Positions 18,201-25,892 are shown, counted from the stretch's first letter. The stretch: DNA of 64,000 nt from Chitinophaga caseinilytica (GCF_038396765.1 NZ_CP150096.1:5749001-5813000); one strand, 5' to 3'. Notes: a model not told the origin generated them from the letters alone. A program made the numbers and translations.

Positions 18201-18530
18201 GATGATCGAATAGGAAAGCGGCTGGTCTTTGAGCACCAGTTCCACGGCTTCCTCCAGCGGAAGGTTGCTCGCCTTCACGTTGATGCGCGGTGCTTTGTCG
18301 ATCAGCAGATGATCATAAAAAAATACATAGCCTGTTTGTTTTTCGATCGTCCGGAAGAGTTTTTCGAGAGAGGCGTTCTTTTCCGAAAGCGAGACCTGCT
18401 GCGCCAGGCTTTTTGCGCTCACCTGCAGGCACGCAGCGAATAGCAAAATTGCGGAAAACTTCATACACAACAGCGTTTTGTAAATCCATCGCCGCGTAAA
18501 ATACCGCGTACAAATAGCACTAATTTGCAT
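15201..18530 (-). CDS. SusC/RagA-type TonB-dependent transporter (system 2)
   Basis: An intact SusC-family outer-membrane importer of 1109 residues. It has a signal peptide (about 23-44, LLFAACLQVSAKSLAQ), an STN domain (about 48-115) that would signal to the FecR anti-sigma factor, a carboxypeptidase-D-like domain (about 138-220), a plug domain (about 225-345, with SGSRGANGV-like segment YGSRGANGVVMITTKGG) and a beta-barrel. The start at 18530 is kept although an internal ATG at 18464 also precedes the signal peptide, because relatives often carry a similar short extension. A candidate plus-strand RNA is encoded opposite its 5' leader. Confidence 0.92.
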   Translation of the reverse strand: MQISAICTRYFTRRWIYKTLLCMKFSAILLFAACLQVSAKSLAQQVSLSEKNASLEKLFRTIEKQTGYVFFYDHLLIDKAPRINVKASNLPLEEAVELVLKDQPLSYSIIGKNIVIKERRTVFSPLSPVKVFVQDTMLNITGRVLDVDGSPLPGATVAVKGSGSQGTVTDAEGYFKLRVARGTVIEVTYIGFKSAEKTALIEQPMQFTLTAQAASADEFVVVGYGTVRKSDLTGSLSQVKSKEINAFPSTNIMQALNGRAAGVRVIQNGGSPGGGVSVRIRGTNSILGGNEPLYVIDGFPYDGNPTFLQNADIESMEILKDASSTAIYGSRGANGVVMITTKGGRKGERTKVDIDAGYTWQFVSKKMDLMNAREYALLYNEQARNDGVAEYFTPAHIDSLSKNPGTDWQDIVLRTAPIYNFSATVNGGTDKTRFSLSGSAFLQDGIVKTSDYKRYNLRGNIEHDISKVFSVSVNTILTRLNSARQNSGLGNRGSDLISGMLMAPPSLSPYLPDGSYRRLNTAYPFISNVIINPLVFINERTDKIQGDRVLANAALTIKPMKGLSIRISGGIDNLNDRTDQFQNIEPTTNNVGNAAVYTSQYTSLLNENVATYTNTFGDHSITAMAGFTYQDKISTSMNGSGTGFLSNVVNTGNLQGALTPGIPASGYAKWALLSYLGRVNYSFQDKYLLTASIRRDGSSRYSDGQQWENFPSAAIAWKASNEPFLKRSKVISDLKVRASWGLSGNPSIGPYSTLRQLGSLNTIFGDQLGIGFAPGATLPGDLRWEVTRQADMGVDAAFLKNNLRVTFDVYHKKTRDLLNNVKLPVSMGYATTVQNVGEIENKGFEIGVEANLFQAREVSWNLSANLGLNRNKVLKLYNGQDINGETFYTGSVQDFINILREGKPLGVFYGYKEIGYTETGNLKYEDINKDGMINAADKTFIGDPNPDFIYGLNSVTSYKGFELTVFIQGSQGNDLFNLNRVGALDLGMGLNLPREVYDNHWTPQNTNAKYPRITRTLTANMSSRFVEDGSYLRFRNIQLAYNLPVSNMAKWFRSAQVYVSGQNLITFTKYSWYDPEVNAYGGSNSISQGIDYSIYPMSKSVTVGIRCGF

Positions 18531-18537
18531 AATTTTG
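18530..18537 (+). promoter_or_regulatory. TAnnTTTG promoter-like box on the plus strand, facing away from susC
   Basis: TAATTTTG matches the Bacteroidota -7 consensus TAnnTTTG. It overlaps the start of the minus-strand susC and would direct a plus-strand transcript from about 18544 into the fecR-susC gap. I see no clear -33 TTG at the right distance, which weakens the call. Confidence 0.3.
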
Positions 18538-18543
18538 GTTTGT

Positions 18544-18665
18544 TAGGGTAATAAAAATCCCGCCTGGCTGAAAGGCCAGGAACGTGGAATGCCGTGGAAA
18601 TCCATTTGTCATGGTTTGCCCTTACATCCTTGCCGGCCCCGACTGCCATCGGGTCCGGTTTTTTT
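18544..18665 (+). ncRNA. Candidate antisense small RNA opposite the susC leader
   Basis: About 120 nt on the plus strand lie between a TAnnTTTG box (18530-18537) and a complete intrinsic terminator (18633-18665). They contain an additional hairpin, CCTGGC TGAAAG GCCAGG, near 18563-18580 and no convincing reading frame. The RNA would be fully complementary to the susC 5' leader, which is on the other strand. Antisense RNAs in this position are known for some Bacteroides sus-like loci (the DonS type). Here both the promoter and the RNA are inference; only the terminator and hairpin are seen. Confidence 0.35.
18633..18665 (+). terminator. Plus-strand intrinsic terminator between minus-strand fecR and susC
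   Basis: CCGG and CCCGA pair with TCGGG and CCGG around a CTGCCA loop, with one internal mismatch, followed by seven T. The T-run is on the plus strand only, although both neighbouring genes are on the minus strand, so it must end some plus-strand RNA. Confidence 0.65.
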
Positions 18666-18743
18666 ATGGGCGAAACCGTTTACGGAGAGATTATGTCGGT
18701 TTTTTCTTCATAACGATTTTAACGGTGGAATGATGATTGATGA

Positions 18744-19907
18744 TTATGGTATAACGATGATCTTTTTCCCTTCTATCCTGAACCGGATGCCACTGAGCTC
18801 CAGTATTTTCAATACATCCTTCACACTGCTGCTCCGCTCGATCTTACCGCCGAATTCCCGGTCGGGAACAGCGCCTTCATAGGAAATTTCCGCGTCGTAC
18901 CACCGCCCCACCTGGCGCATGACGCCGGGCAGCGATTCGTGGTTGAAATGGAAATACCCGTTCTTCCAGGCCACCGCTTCCTCCACGTCTACCCCATCCT
19001 GGATGCTCATGTTCCCTGCGGGATGGGCGGTAACCTGCTGGCCGGGGCGCATGTCCAGCGAATGCCCGCCCTGGTTCACTTTCACGGCGCCTTCGAGCAG
19101 GGTGGTCCGCACGGTGGCTTCATCTTCATACGCCATCACGTTGAAATGCGTGCCCAACACCTGCACCGTCATGTCTTTCACCTGCACGCGGAACGGCTGC
19201 TGCACGTTCTTCGCGATCTCGAAATACGCCTCGCCGCGAAGCTCCACCACGCGCTCCTTTCCGTTGAAGGCCGTCGGGAACCGCAGCGACGATGCGGCAT
19301 TCAGCCAAACGGACGAGCCATCGGGCAGGATGATGCGGAATTGTCCGCCGCGGGGCGTGGCCAGGGTGTTGTAGGTCACGTCTCCCTGCGCGCCGGCGCC
19401 CTGGTAGGCCAGTTGCCCGCTGTCCAGCTTGATGACCTGCACGTTGCCCTGGCTGGCGATGGCGCCATTGCCGGCCGTATCCAGCGTGATGGCCTGGCCG
19501 CCCGCGAGGTACAGCACGGCTTTGTTGCCGCCGGGGACCACCTGCAGCTGGGCTTCCCCGTCTGCCACGAGGGGTTTGGGCCCGGAAGTGCGCATCCAGA
19601 AAAACCCGACGGCCGCGATCGCCAGTACGGCCGCCGCAGCCCAAACGGGGCGCAGTTTCCGGACGATGGATCGCTGCGGAACGGGTTTGCCGGTACCGGA
19701 AAGGATGCGGTGGCGGATGGCGTCCATCCGCGCGGGGTCTGCCTGGCCGTGCGCAGACTTGTCGCGCAGCATGCCGCCCACAGCCTGCTCCCATTGCCGG
19801 CGCATGTCCGGATCGCCGAGCGAGTCCAGCAGCCGGGAAGCCTCTTCCTGGCTCAGTTCTTCGTTCAGGTAACGTTTGAGTAAGTTGGAAAATGTCTGTT
19901 TGTCCAT
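18744..19907 (-). CDS. FecR-family anti-sigma factor with DUF4974 domain (system 2)
   Basis: A 387-residue inner-membrane anti-sigma factor. The N-terminal domain (about 1-85) should bind the sigma factor. A transmembrane helix lies at about 86-105 (VWAAAAVLAIAAVGFFW). The periplasmic FecR domain (about 175-275) has the RGGQFRIILPDGSSVWLNAASS strand pair, and a C-terminal DUF4974 domain (about 310-385) has FHFNHESLPGVMRQVGRWYDAEI. It lies between the sigma gene and susC. Unlike system 1 it is separated from susC by 213 bp, so susC probably has its own promoter. Confidence 0.92.
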   Translation of the reverse strand: MDKQTFSNLLKRYLNEELSQEEASRLLDSLGDPDMRRQWEQAVGGMLRDKSAHGQADPARMDAIRHRILSGTGKPVPQRSIVRKLRPVWAAAAVLAIAAVGFFWMRTSGPKPLVADGEAQLQVVPGGNKAVLYLAGGQAITLDTAGNGAIASQGNVQVIKLDSGQLAYQGAGAQGDVTYNTLATPRGGQFRIILPDGSSVWLNAASSLRFPTAFNGKERVVELRGEAYFEIAKNVQQPFRVQVKDMTVQVLGTHFNVMAYEDEATVRTTLLEGAVKVNQGGHSLDMRPGQQVTAHPAGNMSIQDGVDVEEAVAWKNGYFHFNHESLPGVMRQVGRWYDAEISYEGAVPDREFGGKIERSSSVKDVLKILELSGIRFRIEGKKIIVIP

Positions 19908-19994
19908 AACGTGCGATCGGGTTGCCGGCAGGGCCGGGCCGTATGGTAAAGACGCACAGCTCCGCGAAAGGGAGGTGCCGGGAGCAAAAAAATT

Positions 19995-20591
19995 TCAGGA
20001 AAGGAAAATCAGCGCCCAAAGCGCGCCCATGGCTCCGGAGGGATGGTTGGAAAGGGTTTTGCGCAGCGTGGCGATGGCCTGCACGATATAACTTTTAATG
20101 GTGATCCGCGAAACGCCCATGGTGGTAGCGATCTCTTCGTGCCGCATCCCTTCGAACCGGCTGAGGGTGAACGCCCGCTGCTGTTGCGGCGGCAGTTGCC
20201 GGATGGCGGTCATCACACATTGTTCCAGTTCGCGGAATTCCGCCGCATGATCGGCCTGCTGCCCGCCGCCTTCGTGGAGGAACTGAAGCACATATCGCCG
20301 GTAAGCATCCCCCGAAGCGAGTTTGCGGAAACGGGTGTAGATGAGGTTACGGGCCGTGATGAAAAGATATCCTTCCAGCCGCGCCACTTCCGGCAGCTCT
20401 GCCCGTTTTTCCCATAAAATGGTGAACACGTCCTGCGCGATGTCTTCCGCCATGGAGGCCGATTTGGTGAGGGCCAGCGAGGTGGAGTAAACGGCATCCC
20501 AATACCGGTCGAACAGCGTGCGGAACGCGCCTTCGTCGCCACGGGCAAGCCCGCGCAGCATTTCGCTATCGCTATGTGGAATTTCGTGCAT
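19995..20591 (-). CDS. ECF-type RNA polymerase sigma factor (system 2)
   Basis: An ECF sigma factor of 198 residues. Region 2 spans about 10-80 (FRTLFDRYWDAVYSTSLALTKS, DIAQDVFTILWEKR) and region 4 about 125-180 (QLPPQQQRAFTLSRFEGMRHEEIATTMGVSRITIKSYI). The ATG at 20591 is preferred over an upstream ATG at 20654, because the extra 21 hydrophobic residues do not belong to the family. It heads the sigma-FecR-SusC-SusD-oxidoreductase set. The FecR gene begins 87 bp downstream. Confidence 0.88.
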   Translation of the reverse strand: MHEIPHSDSEMLRGLARGDEGAFRTLFDRYWDAVYSTSLALTKSASMAEDIAQDVFTILWEKRAELPEVARLEGYLFITARNLIYTRFRKLASGDAYRRYVLQFLHEGGGQQADHAAEFRELEQCVMTAIRQLPPQQQRAFTLSRFEGMRHEEIATTMGVSRITIKSYIVQAIATLRKTLSNHPSGAMGALWALIFLS

Positions 20592-20660
20592 GACCGGAAA
20601 AAGAAATTGGCTGATAAACCGTCGAAATAAAATTAGTAAAAATTCCGAAGCCACAAATTA

Positions 20661-20690
20661 TTAAAGCCCCGGCAAAAAACCGGGGCTATG
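20661..20690 (-). terminator. Terminator after the methyltransferase gene
   Basis: On the minus strand AGCCCCGG, a TTTTTTG loop and CCGGGGCT are followed by TTAATAATTT. It separates the methyltransferase gene from the downstream sigma factor gene. Confidence 0.6.
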
Positions 20691-20750
20691 TGCAATATGC
20701 GGGACCGTTCCCAAATTCGATCAGGAATAGCGGGAAGCGGCGTAAAAATG

Positions 20751-21566
20751 CTATCTGCGGTTGACGGTCACTTTCAAAAATGTGGCGGGGATCAGCGTGG
20801 TGCCGGCGGAGCCGCTTTCGTTCTTGTCGTTGAACAAGGTTTCCAGTTCCTGCTGCAGTTCGGCCGATTTCCCGTTTTTTTCCGCGGCTTCGTAGGCATT
20901 CATGGTGGGGCCGTAAAACTGGCGGAAGCGGTCGAGGAATTCGGCGGGCGAACAATCGATCCCGAAATGGAAGGTTTCCCTTTCGAAGGAAATATCGTCC
21001 TTAGACACGCCGGCGTTCACGAAACGCTGTGTCACATGATCTTCCACGCCCCAGAGCATCGGGCTCACGAAACCCTCGGGCGGCGGCGGTGTGTAGGCGG
21101 AACTGATCTTCAGTATCTGCGCCACGAGTGTCGGATCTCCCGGGATCCAGTTGCCCATCACGATGCGGCCGCCGGGCCGGGTCACGCGCACCAGCTCGCT
21201 GGCCACGTCTTGCGGCCTGGGTGCGAACATGGCGCCGAAAATGCTCACGGCCAGGTCGAACTGCTGATCGCCGATGCCCTCCAGGTTGGTGGCATCGCCT
21301 TCGCGGAACTCAATATTGGCGAGCTTCTCCGCCTCGGCACGCCGCTTTCCGGCCGCCACCAGGTTGCTGGCGATATCTACACCGAGCACATCCGCGCCCA
21401 GCTTCGCTTCGGGAATGGCCGTGGTACCGTCGCCACAGCCGAGGTCCAGCACTTTCATGCCCGGGGAAACACCCAGCCGGGATACAAGCGCCGCTCCGCT
21501 TTCGCGCATGCTCTCCGCAATTTTAGTGAAATCGCCTTTCTCCCATAACGCTTTGTTTGGATTCAT
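20751..21566 (-). CDS. Class I SAM-dependent methyltransferase
   Basis: A 271-residue cytoplasmic methyltransferase with the SAM-binding motif I VLDLGCGDGTTA (about residues 39-51). The acidic motif II is in VLGVDIASNLV and a motif near IEFREGDATNLE marks adenine contacts. The family is UbiE/COQ5-like, but the substrate cannot be told. It has its own terminator and is divergent from an AraC-type regulator gene 195 bp away, a common arrangement in which the regulator controls its neighbour. Confidence 0.85.
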   Translation of the reverse strand: MNPNKALWEKGDFTKIAESMRESGAALVSRLGVSPGMKVLDLGCGDGTTAIPEAKLGADVLGVDIASNLVAAGKRRAEAEKLANIEFREGDATNLEGIGDQQFDLAVSIFGAMFAPRPQDVASELVRVTRPGGRIVMGNWIPGDPTLVAQILKISSAYTPPPPEGFVSPMLWGVEDHVTQRFVNAGVSKDDISFERETFHFGIDCSPAEFLDRFRQFYGPTMNAYEAAEKNGKSAELQQELETLFNDKNESGSAGTTLIPATFLKVTVNRR

Positions 21567-21725
21567 TTTGATTGGATTTTAACATGAAAAAATTCGTGTC
21601 GCCACGATTGGGGTTTATTAAATGTGTATTATTTGGGGTGATGTTGACAAATGTGAAATTAACTACAAACAGGCGTCGGGACATGACTTCCGGGTCCAAA
21701 GATTTGACTTAAAAGCTCAGCTGCG

Positions 21726-21752
21726 GGGAATTCCGGAATTTCCCTAAATTTA
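21726..21752 (+). promoter_or_regulatory. Imperfect palindrome and TAnnTTTA box before the AraC-type gene
   Basis: GGGAATTCCGGAATTTCCC is nearly self-complementary, and TAAATTTA at 21745-21752 resembles the TAnnTTTG box. Both sit within 37 bp of the ATG at 21762. They could be an autoregulatory operator and promoter. Confidence 0.35.
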
Positions 21753-21761
21753 AGGATAATT

Positions 21762-22637
21762 ATGCTCAACTTCTTTGAACGCGTATTGCAGCATCCCCAA
21801 TTTTACCGCCAGTTCACCTGCGGCCAATCGCTCATTACCGCCTTCAACTGCCCCATGGAAGCCCGGCTCATGCAATCCCGCTTCGCGGACTTATGGACGC
21901 AGTACAATTATCTGTTTTATGTAATCGACGGAGAGAAAACGTGGCACACCGCCAAGGGGGCGTATCATATCGGGAAAGACAGCTGCGTATTCGTCCGCAA
22001 AGGCGGGTTTATCCTCGAGCAGATCATGGACACCGGTTTTTGTGTGGTCCTGTTCTTCATCCCAGACGCGTTCATCTGCGAAACCCTCCAGGCCCGGTCC
22101 AAACCGCTGGCCGCGCACCAGCGCCACTATGAGCCGGTCATGCTTCTGGAATCCAGCGAAAAACTGAAAGGCTTCTTCCTGTCCATGTCTGCCTATTTCG
22201 CCGAAAAGCAGGATCCCGACCCTTCGCTCCTGGAACTCAAATTCCGCGAGCTGGTGCTCAACATCGCAGACAATCCCGTCAACCAGGAACTGCTTTCCTA
22301 TTTCTGCTCCCTCATGCACGAACCGCGCGGCATTCAGCTGGAACGCGTCATGGAAGACAATTTCTGCTTCAACCTGAAACTGGATATTTACGCCGAACTG
22401 AGCAACCGTAGCCTCTCGGCGTTCAAAAGGGATTTCGAAAAAACCTTCGGCACCACGCCCGGCAAATGGCTGCTGGAAAAACGTTTGCAACATGCGCGCA
22501 TCCTCCTGAACAACCGCGACAAATCCGTTTCCGACGCCGCTTTCGAAAGCGGGTTCGAAAGCCCTTCGCATTTCAGCCGCGCTTTCAAATCGCGCTTCGG
22601 CCAATCGCCCGCTACCTTGAAAGGGAATGCTTCGTAA
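21762..22637 (+). CDS. AraC-family transcriptional regulator
   Basis: A 291-residue regulator. The N-terminal part (about 1-160) is a cupin-like ligand domain (YLFYVIDGEKTWHTAKGAYHIGKDSCVFVRKGG). The C-terminal part (about 190-288) holds the two helix-turn-helix motifs of the AraC/XylS family: YAELSNRSLSAFKRDFEKTFGTTPGKWLLEKRL and VSDAAFESGFESPSHFSRAFKSRFGQSP. It faces away from the methyltransferase gene and may regulate it or the HExxH gene downstream. Confidence 0.88.
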   Translation: MLNFFERVLQHPQFYRQFTCGQSLITAFNCPMEARLMQSRFADLWTQYNYLFYVIDGEKTWHTAKGAYHIGKDSCVFVRKGGFILEQIMDTGFCVVLFFIPDAFICETLQARSKPLAAHQRHYEPVMLLESSEKLKGFFLSMSAYFAEKQDPDPSLLELKFRELVLNIADNPVNQELLSYFCSLMHEPRGIQLERVMEDNFCFNLKLDIYAELSNRSLSAFKRDFEKTFGTTPGKWLLEKRLQHARILLNNRDKSVSDAAFESGFESPSHFSRAFKSRFGQSPATLKGNAS

Positions 22638-22668
22638 ACCCGTACCGGAAAACCATTTATCTGACAAT

Positions 22669-23679
22669 ATGCTTATGCGCAACCTGACTATTATTTTCCT
22701 GCTCATCATCAGCAGCACACTATCCGCCACCTCACAATCCATTCCGCCCGGCATGAACGGCGTGCCGGCCTGGTTCTCCGCGTGGGACTTCGTTTGCGGC
22801 CACAAATTCGGCTCATCTCCCGAAACGCCCGTCATCTTCCTGTACGACGATTCCTTGTATTATTCGACTGCCCCCGTAGCCGCTACGGACAAGCGTTTCC
22901 ATTGCCCCGGCCCCGGCGGCAAAACGCTGGAATGGTATACCGGCGCGCATCATGGAACGTTGCGCATCCCCGATGGACAGCTGGTGCCGCTGGGGCTCAT
23001 GTCTTTCGCCGCGGCAGATTCGGCCGGTCATCCGTTCTTCGTGATGGCCGTTCCCGGTTTCTGGGAAAAAGCCGGTGTGCAAAGTAAAGAGCTGGGGCTG
23101 GACAAGCTCGTCACGGCCGTGTTCCTCCACGAATTCGCGCATACCCGCCAGCAGCGGGGAATGGGCGCTACGGTAACCGCCATCGAACAGCAACATCCGT
23201 TCAAAGATCCGCCACTGTCAGACGATATCGTGCAGCATACGTTTTCCAAAGACAGCGTGTATACCGACGGCTGGCGAAAGGAAACCGACCTGTTTTACCA
23301 GGCCGCATTCCACACCGATAAACAGGCCAGGAAAAAACTGACCTGCGATGCGCTGCGGATGTTGCACGAGCGGCAGGCCCGTTATTTCACGGGCGACAAA
23401 AAGATTTTACGTGAGCTGGACGATATTTTCCTGACGATGGAAGGATTGGGGCAATTTTCGGGGCTATACTGGCTGCAACATCCGGCTGGCGGAGGTTTTA
23501 CATACGACGTCGCCGTGGAAGGGATGCGGCGGAAGCGGAATCAATGGTCGCAGGAGGAAGGGCTCGCCATGTTCCTCGTCCTCGATCGGCTCGATGTTGA
23601 AAAATGGCCGCGGCAGGTGTTGGCCGACGAGCCGGAAACGATCGTGCAATTATTGCATTCGGCATGCGGATGCCCTTAG
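22669..23679 (+). CDS. Exported protein with HExxH zinc-metalloprotease motif
   Basis: A 336-residue protein with a signal peptide (hydrophobic stretch about residues 5-20, then SATSQS). It has a clear HExxH-type motif in VFLHEFAHTRQ (about residue 155), which suggests a zinc-dependent peptidase or a relative of one. The third ligand is not obvious. I do not recognise the family. The ATG at 22669 is chosen because the signal peptide starts there; an earlier ATG at 22627 would overlap the AraC gene. The gene is 31 bp after that regulator and is closed by a strong terminator. Confidence 0.7.
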   Translation: MLMRNLTIIFLLIISSTLSATSQSIPPGMNGVPAWFSAWDFVCGHKFGSSPETPVIFLYDDSLYYSTAPVAATDKRFHCPGPGGKTLEWYTGAHHGTLRIPDGQLVPLGLMSFAAADSAGHPFFVMAVPGFWEKAGVQSKELGLDKLVTAVFLHEFAHTRQQRGMGATVTAIEQQHPFKDPPLSDDIVQHTFSKDSVYTDGWRKETDLFYQAAFHTDKQARKKLTCDALRMLHERQARYFTGDKKILRELDDIFLTMEGLGQFSGLYWLQHPAGGGFTYDVAVEGMRRKRNQWSQEEGLAMFLVLDRLDVEKWPRQVLADEPETIVQLLHSACGCP

Positions 23680-23685
23680 AAAACG

Positions 23686-23715
23686 AAAGCGGGAAGCCAG
23701 GCTTCCCGCTTTTTG
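23686..23715. terminator. Terminator between convergent HExxH and isomerase genes
   Basis: AGCGGGAAGC, a CAG loop and GCTTCCCGCT form a perfect 10-bp stem followed by TTTT. The A-rich 5' side lets it work in both directions. It lies directly against the stop of the minus-strand gene at 23717. Confidence 0.85.
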
Positions 23716-23716
23716 T

Positions 23717-24580
23717 TTATGCGAATTTTTTAGTGTCGAGGTAGCGATGGCTTTGTTCGATGCTTTTGAAGATATCGCCCTTGCTTTCGTCCTGCTCTAC
23801 GAACCATTCCTTCATGCCCGCTTTTTTGCGCGCGGCGAAAATGCGGTCGAAATCGATGGAACCGTTGCCTACTTCCGTAATGTCTTCCGAACCTTTTTCG
23901 AGGTCTTTCACGTGCCACAGCGGGAAGCGGCCAGGGTACCTTTCGAACCAGGACACGGGGTCCTGCTTCGCTTTTACCGCCCAGTAGAGGTCCATTTCCA
24001 TGTTCATCATGGCCGGATCGGTGTTTTTGAGGAGGTATTCGTATAAGAGGGAGTCGTTATATTTTTCGAATTCGAAATCGTGGTTGTGATAGGCGAACTG
24101 GATGCCGGCGGATTTGGTTTTCTCACCGGATTTGTTCAGCAGATCGGGCAGTTTCGCGTAGAATTCGCCGGTCCTTTCTTCGGGGAAGAGGTAAGCGCAG
24201 GCCATATATTTTGCGCCGATGGCGTGCATATCCTCTACGGCTTTATCCCAGCCGTCGAGCAGCGTGCCTTTCATTTTCATAGCGTGGCCGGGCAGATGGT
24301 GCGAGCTCCGGACCTGCATGCCCGTTCCCGACAAAATGGATTTGAATTCCGACACGCTTTTTCCGAAGAAAGTGCCGTTGTAGCCGTAAATCTCCAGTTT
24401 GTTGTACCCGAGTTTGGCCAGGCGTTCCAGGGTGCCGGGGAGGTCTTTCGCTACCGCATCTCTCACCGTATACAGCTGGATGCCCAGTTTTTTGGAGGCC
24501 GATGGGCTGGCCCAGAGGGAGGAGGTCGACAGTCCGGCTGCGCCGATCGCCAGCGATTTGATAAAATTTCTTCTTTGCAT
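23717..24580 (-). CDS. Sugar phosphate isomerase/epimerase-like TIM-barrel protein with Tat-type signal
   Basis: A 287-residue protein of the xylose-isomerase-like TIM-barrel superfamily (AP endonuclease 2 fold). The start MQRRNFIKSLAIGAAG carries twin arginines and a hydrophobic core, so export by Tat is likely. Family features include LGIQLYTVRDAV at the first strand, YHNHDFEFEKY, a MNMEMDLYWAVK strand with acidic metal-ligand candidates, and a C-terminal WFVEQDESKGD. Relatives act on free sugars or keto-sugars; the substrate is unknown. The ATG at 24580 is taken, since upstream sequence is not protein-like. Confidence 0.82.
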   Translation of the reverse strand: MQRRNFIKSLAIGAAGLSTSSLWASPSASKKLGIQLYTVRDAVAKDLPGTLERLAKLGYNKLEIYGYNGTFFGKSVSEFKSILSGTGMQVRSSHHLPGHAMKMKGTLLDGWDKAVEDMHAIGAKYMACAYLFPEERTGEFYAKLPDLLNKSGEKTKSAGIQFAYHNHDFEFEKYNDSLLYEYLLKNTDPAMMNMEMDLYWAVKAKQDPVSWFERYPGRFPLWHVKDLEKGSEDITEVGNGSIDFDRIFAARKKAGMKEWFVEQDESKGDIFKSIEQSHRYLDTKKFA

Positions 24581-24801
24581 GTAGAGTAGATATGATTTGG
24601 GTGATGATAGACGCCGGGCCCACTGTTCAGACCCGATCCACATGCAATGATAGAAAAAACCCCTTGTATTTGGCGAGGTAAATCCCTGCAGACCAGGATT
24701 AAATATTTTTTCAAGGGCATCCGGGCAGGAAAGCATCTTTTCAACACCTTTTGCGAAAAAACGAAATACAGCGCGCGCTTTCGCCGATTGACGGAATCCA
24801 G

Positions 24802-24826
24802 CGGAGGGAAAAACCCTCCCGTTTTC
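24802..24826 (+). terminator. Orphan plus-strand hairpin upstream of the sigma-54-type promoter
   Basis: GGAGGG, an AAAAA loop and CCCTCC are followed by CGTTTTC, which has the form of a weak intrinsic terminator on the plus strand. No plus-strand gene precedes it. It may insulate the promoter just downstream or end a small RNA. Confidence 0.35.
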
Positions 24827-24839
24827 ATGAATGATTCTC

Positions 24840-24873
24840 AATCAATTATTTAGGGCATTGGCCTGCCGCTTGC
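24840..24873 (+). promoter_or_regulatory. Sigma-54-type promoter with adjacent IHF-like box, before the alpha/beta hydrolase
   Basis: TGGCCTGCCGCTTGC at 24859-24873 matches the sigma-54 consensus TGGCAC-N5-TTGC with correct -24 GG and -12 GC spacing. Exactly 6 bp upstream, AATCAATTATTTA (24840-24852) fits the IHF consensus WATCAANNNNTTR. Transcription would start near 24885, 12 bp before the ATG. The same arrangement precedes the gene at 28301. Confidence 0.65.
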
Positions 24874-24896
24874 AAAATAACGGCAAACTTCAAAGT

Positions 24897-25673
24897 ATGT
24901 CTATCATGAAACAAACCCTCGCCGCCGCGTTCCTTTCCGCGGCCGCATTTTTGGCCCCATCGCAAGACGCGCAGGCCCAGGCTGCCCCCAAAGGCGTAAA
25001 AAACATCGTGCTCGTACATGGCGCCTTCGCCGACGGTTCCAGCTGGGCTAAAGTGATCCCCGGGCTGCAGGCCGCCGGGATGAACGTGATCGCCGTGCAA
25101 AACCCGCTCACTTCCCTGGAAGACGACGTAGCCGCCACGAAAAGGGCCATCGCATTGATGGACGGGCCGGTACTCCTTGTAGGCCACTCCTACGGCGGCA
25201 TGGTGATCACCGAAGCCGGCAACGACCCCAAAGTGGCCGGGCTCGTATATGTGTGCGCGCTCATTCCGAACGATGGACAATCCGCCACCGATGTAGGAGC
25301 TGCCTTCCCCACCGCACCCGGCAACGCCGAGATCAGGCCCGATGCGGAAGGGTTTCTCAGCCTCACCCGCAAAGGCATCCGCGAACATTTCGCGCAAGAC
25401 CTTCCCATGCAGGAACGCGACGTGATCTTCGCCACACAAACGCCCTGGGCAACCAAAGCCACCGTCACCAAAATCTCCACCGCCGCCTGGAAATCCAAAC
25501 CCTCCTGGGCTATCATCGGCACCGAAGACCATATGGTGACGCCTCCGCTGGCAAGGGCCGAAGCGAAAATGATCAAGGCCAAAACCACCGAACTGAAAGC
25601 AAGCCACATACCCATGGTGTCTTTGCCCAAAAAAGTAACCGACATTATCCTGGGCGCCGCCCGGGAACTGTAA
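24897..25673 (+). CDS. Exported alpha/beta hydrolase
   Basis: A 258-residue alpha/beta-hydrolase-fold protein with a signal peptide (about 1-27, ending QAQA). The oxyanion segment VHGAFADGSSW follows strand 3, the nucleophile elbow is GHSYGG (Ser about 100), and a late ASHIP segment supplies the catalytic His. This matches the family of small esterase-like hydrolases common next to oxidoreductases. A second ATG at 24906 is possible. A sigma-54-type promoter lies just upstream, and the sigma-54 activator gene follows, so the activator probably controls it. Confidence 0.85.
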   Translation: MSIMKQTLAAAFLSAAAFLAPSQDAQAQAAPKGVKNIVLVHGAFADGSSWAKVIPGLQAAGMNVIAVQNPLTSLEDDVAATKRAIALMDGPVLLVGHSYGGMVITEAGNDPKVAGLVYVCALIPNDGQSATDVGAAFPTAPGNAEIRPDAEGFLSLTRKGIREHFAQDLPMQERDVIFATQTPWATKATVTKISTAAWKSKPSWAIIGTEDHMVTPPLARAEAKMIKAKTTELKASHIPMVSLPKKVTDIILGAAREL

Positions 25674-25706
25674 CCGGATTGCATCGTCCCCATAGCGTGT
25701 ACATGG

Positions 25707-25744
25707 ATAAACCCGGGCCGTCGTGCCCGGGTTTATCGTTTTTT
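25707..25744 (+). terminator. Terminator after the alpha/beta hydrolase
   Basis: ATAAACCCGGGC, a CGTCGT loop and GCCCGGGTTTAT form a perfect 12-bp stem followed by CGTTTTTT. It separates the hydrolase from the activator gene, so the two are not one transcript. Confidence 0.8.
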
Positions 25745-25892
25745 GGGGGATAAACAACGAATTCCATCATACTGATTGTCAACAACTTCGCATTAACGCA
25801 TAATTTTTCAGCCTGAATTTGTCCAATTATGAATTCCCGATTGTTTTTAGAACGAGACCCATGATTTAAAACATCAAAATCTGTCCATTAGC

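Larger units (their letters stand above)
24581..24896. promoter_or_regulatory. 316-bp divergent intergenic region, isomerase / alpha-beta hydrolase
   Basis: No gene is seen here. From left to right it holds the short leader of the minus-strand isomerase gene, AT-rich sequence without clear structure, an orphan hairpin (24802-24826), an IHF-like box (24840-24852) and a sigma-54-type promoter (24859-24873). The last two are described separately. Confidence 0.6.

Noticed and set aside
15267..18443. Very long plus-strand open frame of 1058 codons opposite the second susC
   Set aside because: It is the antisense shadow of an intact SusC gene in GC-rich DNA. Its translation is rich in Arg, His and Gly and shows no domain.
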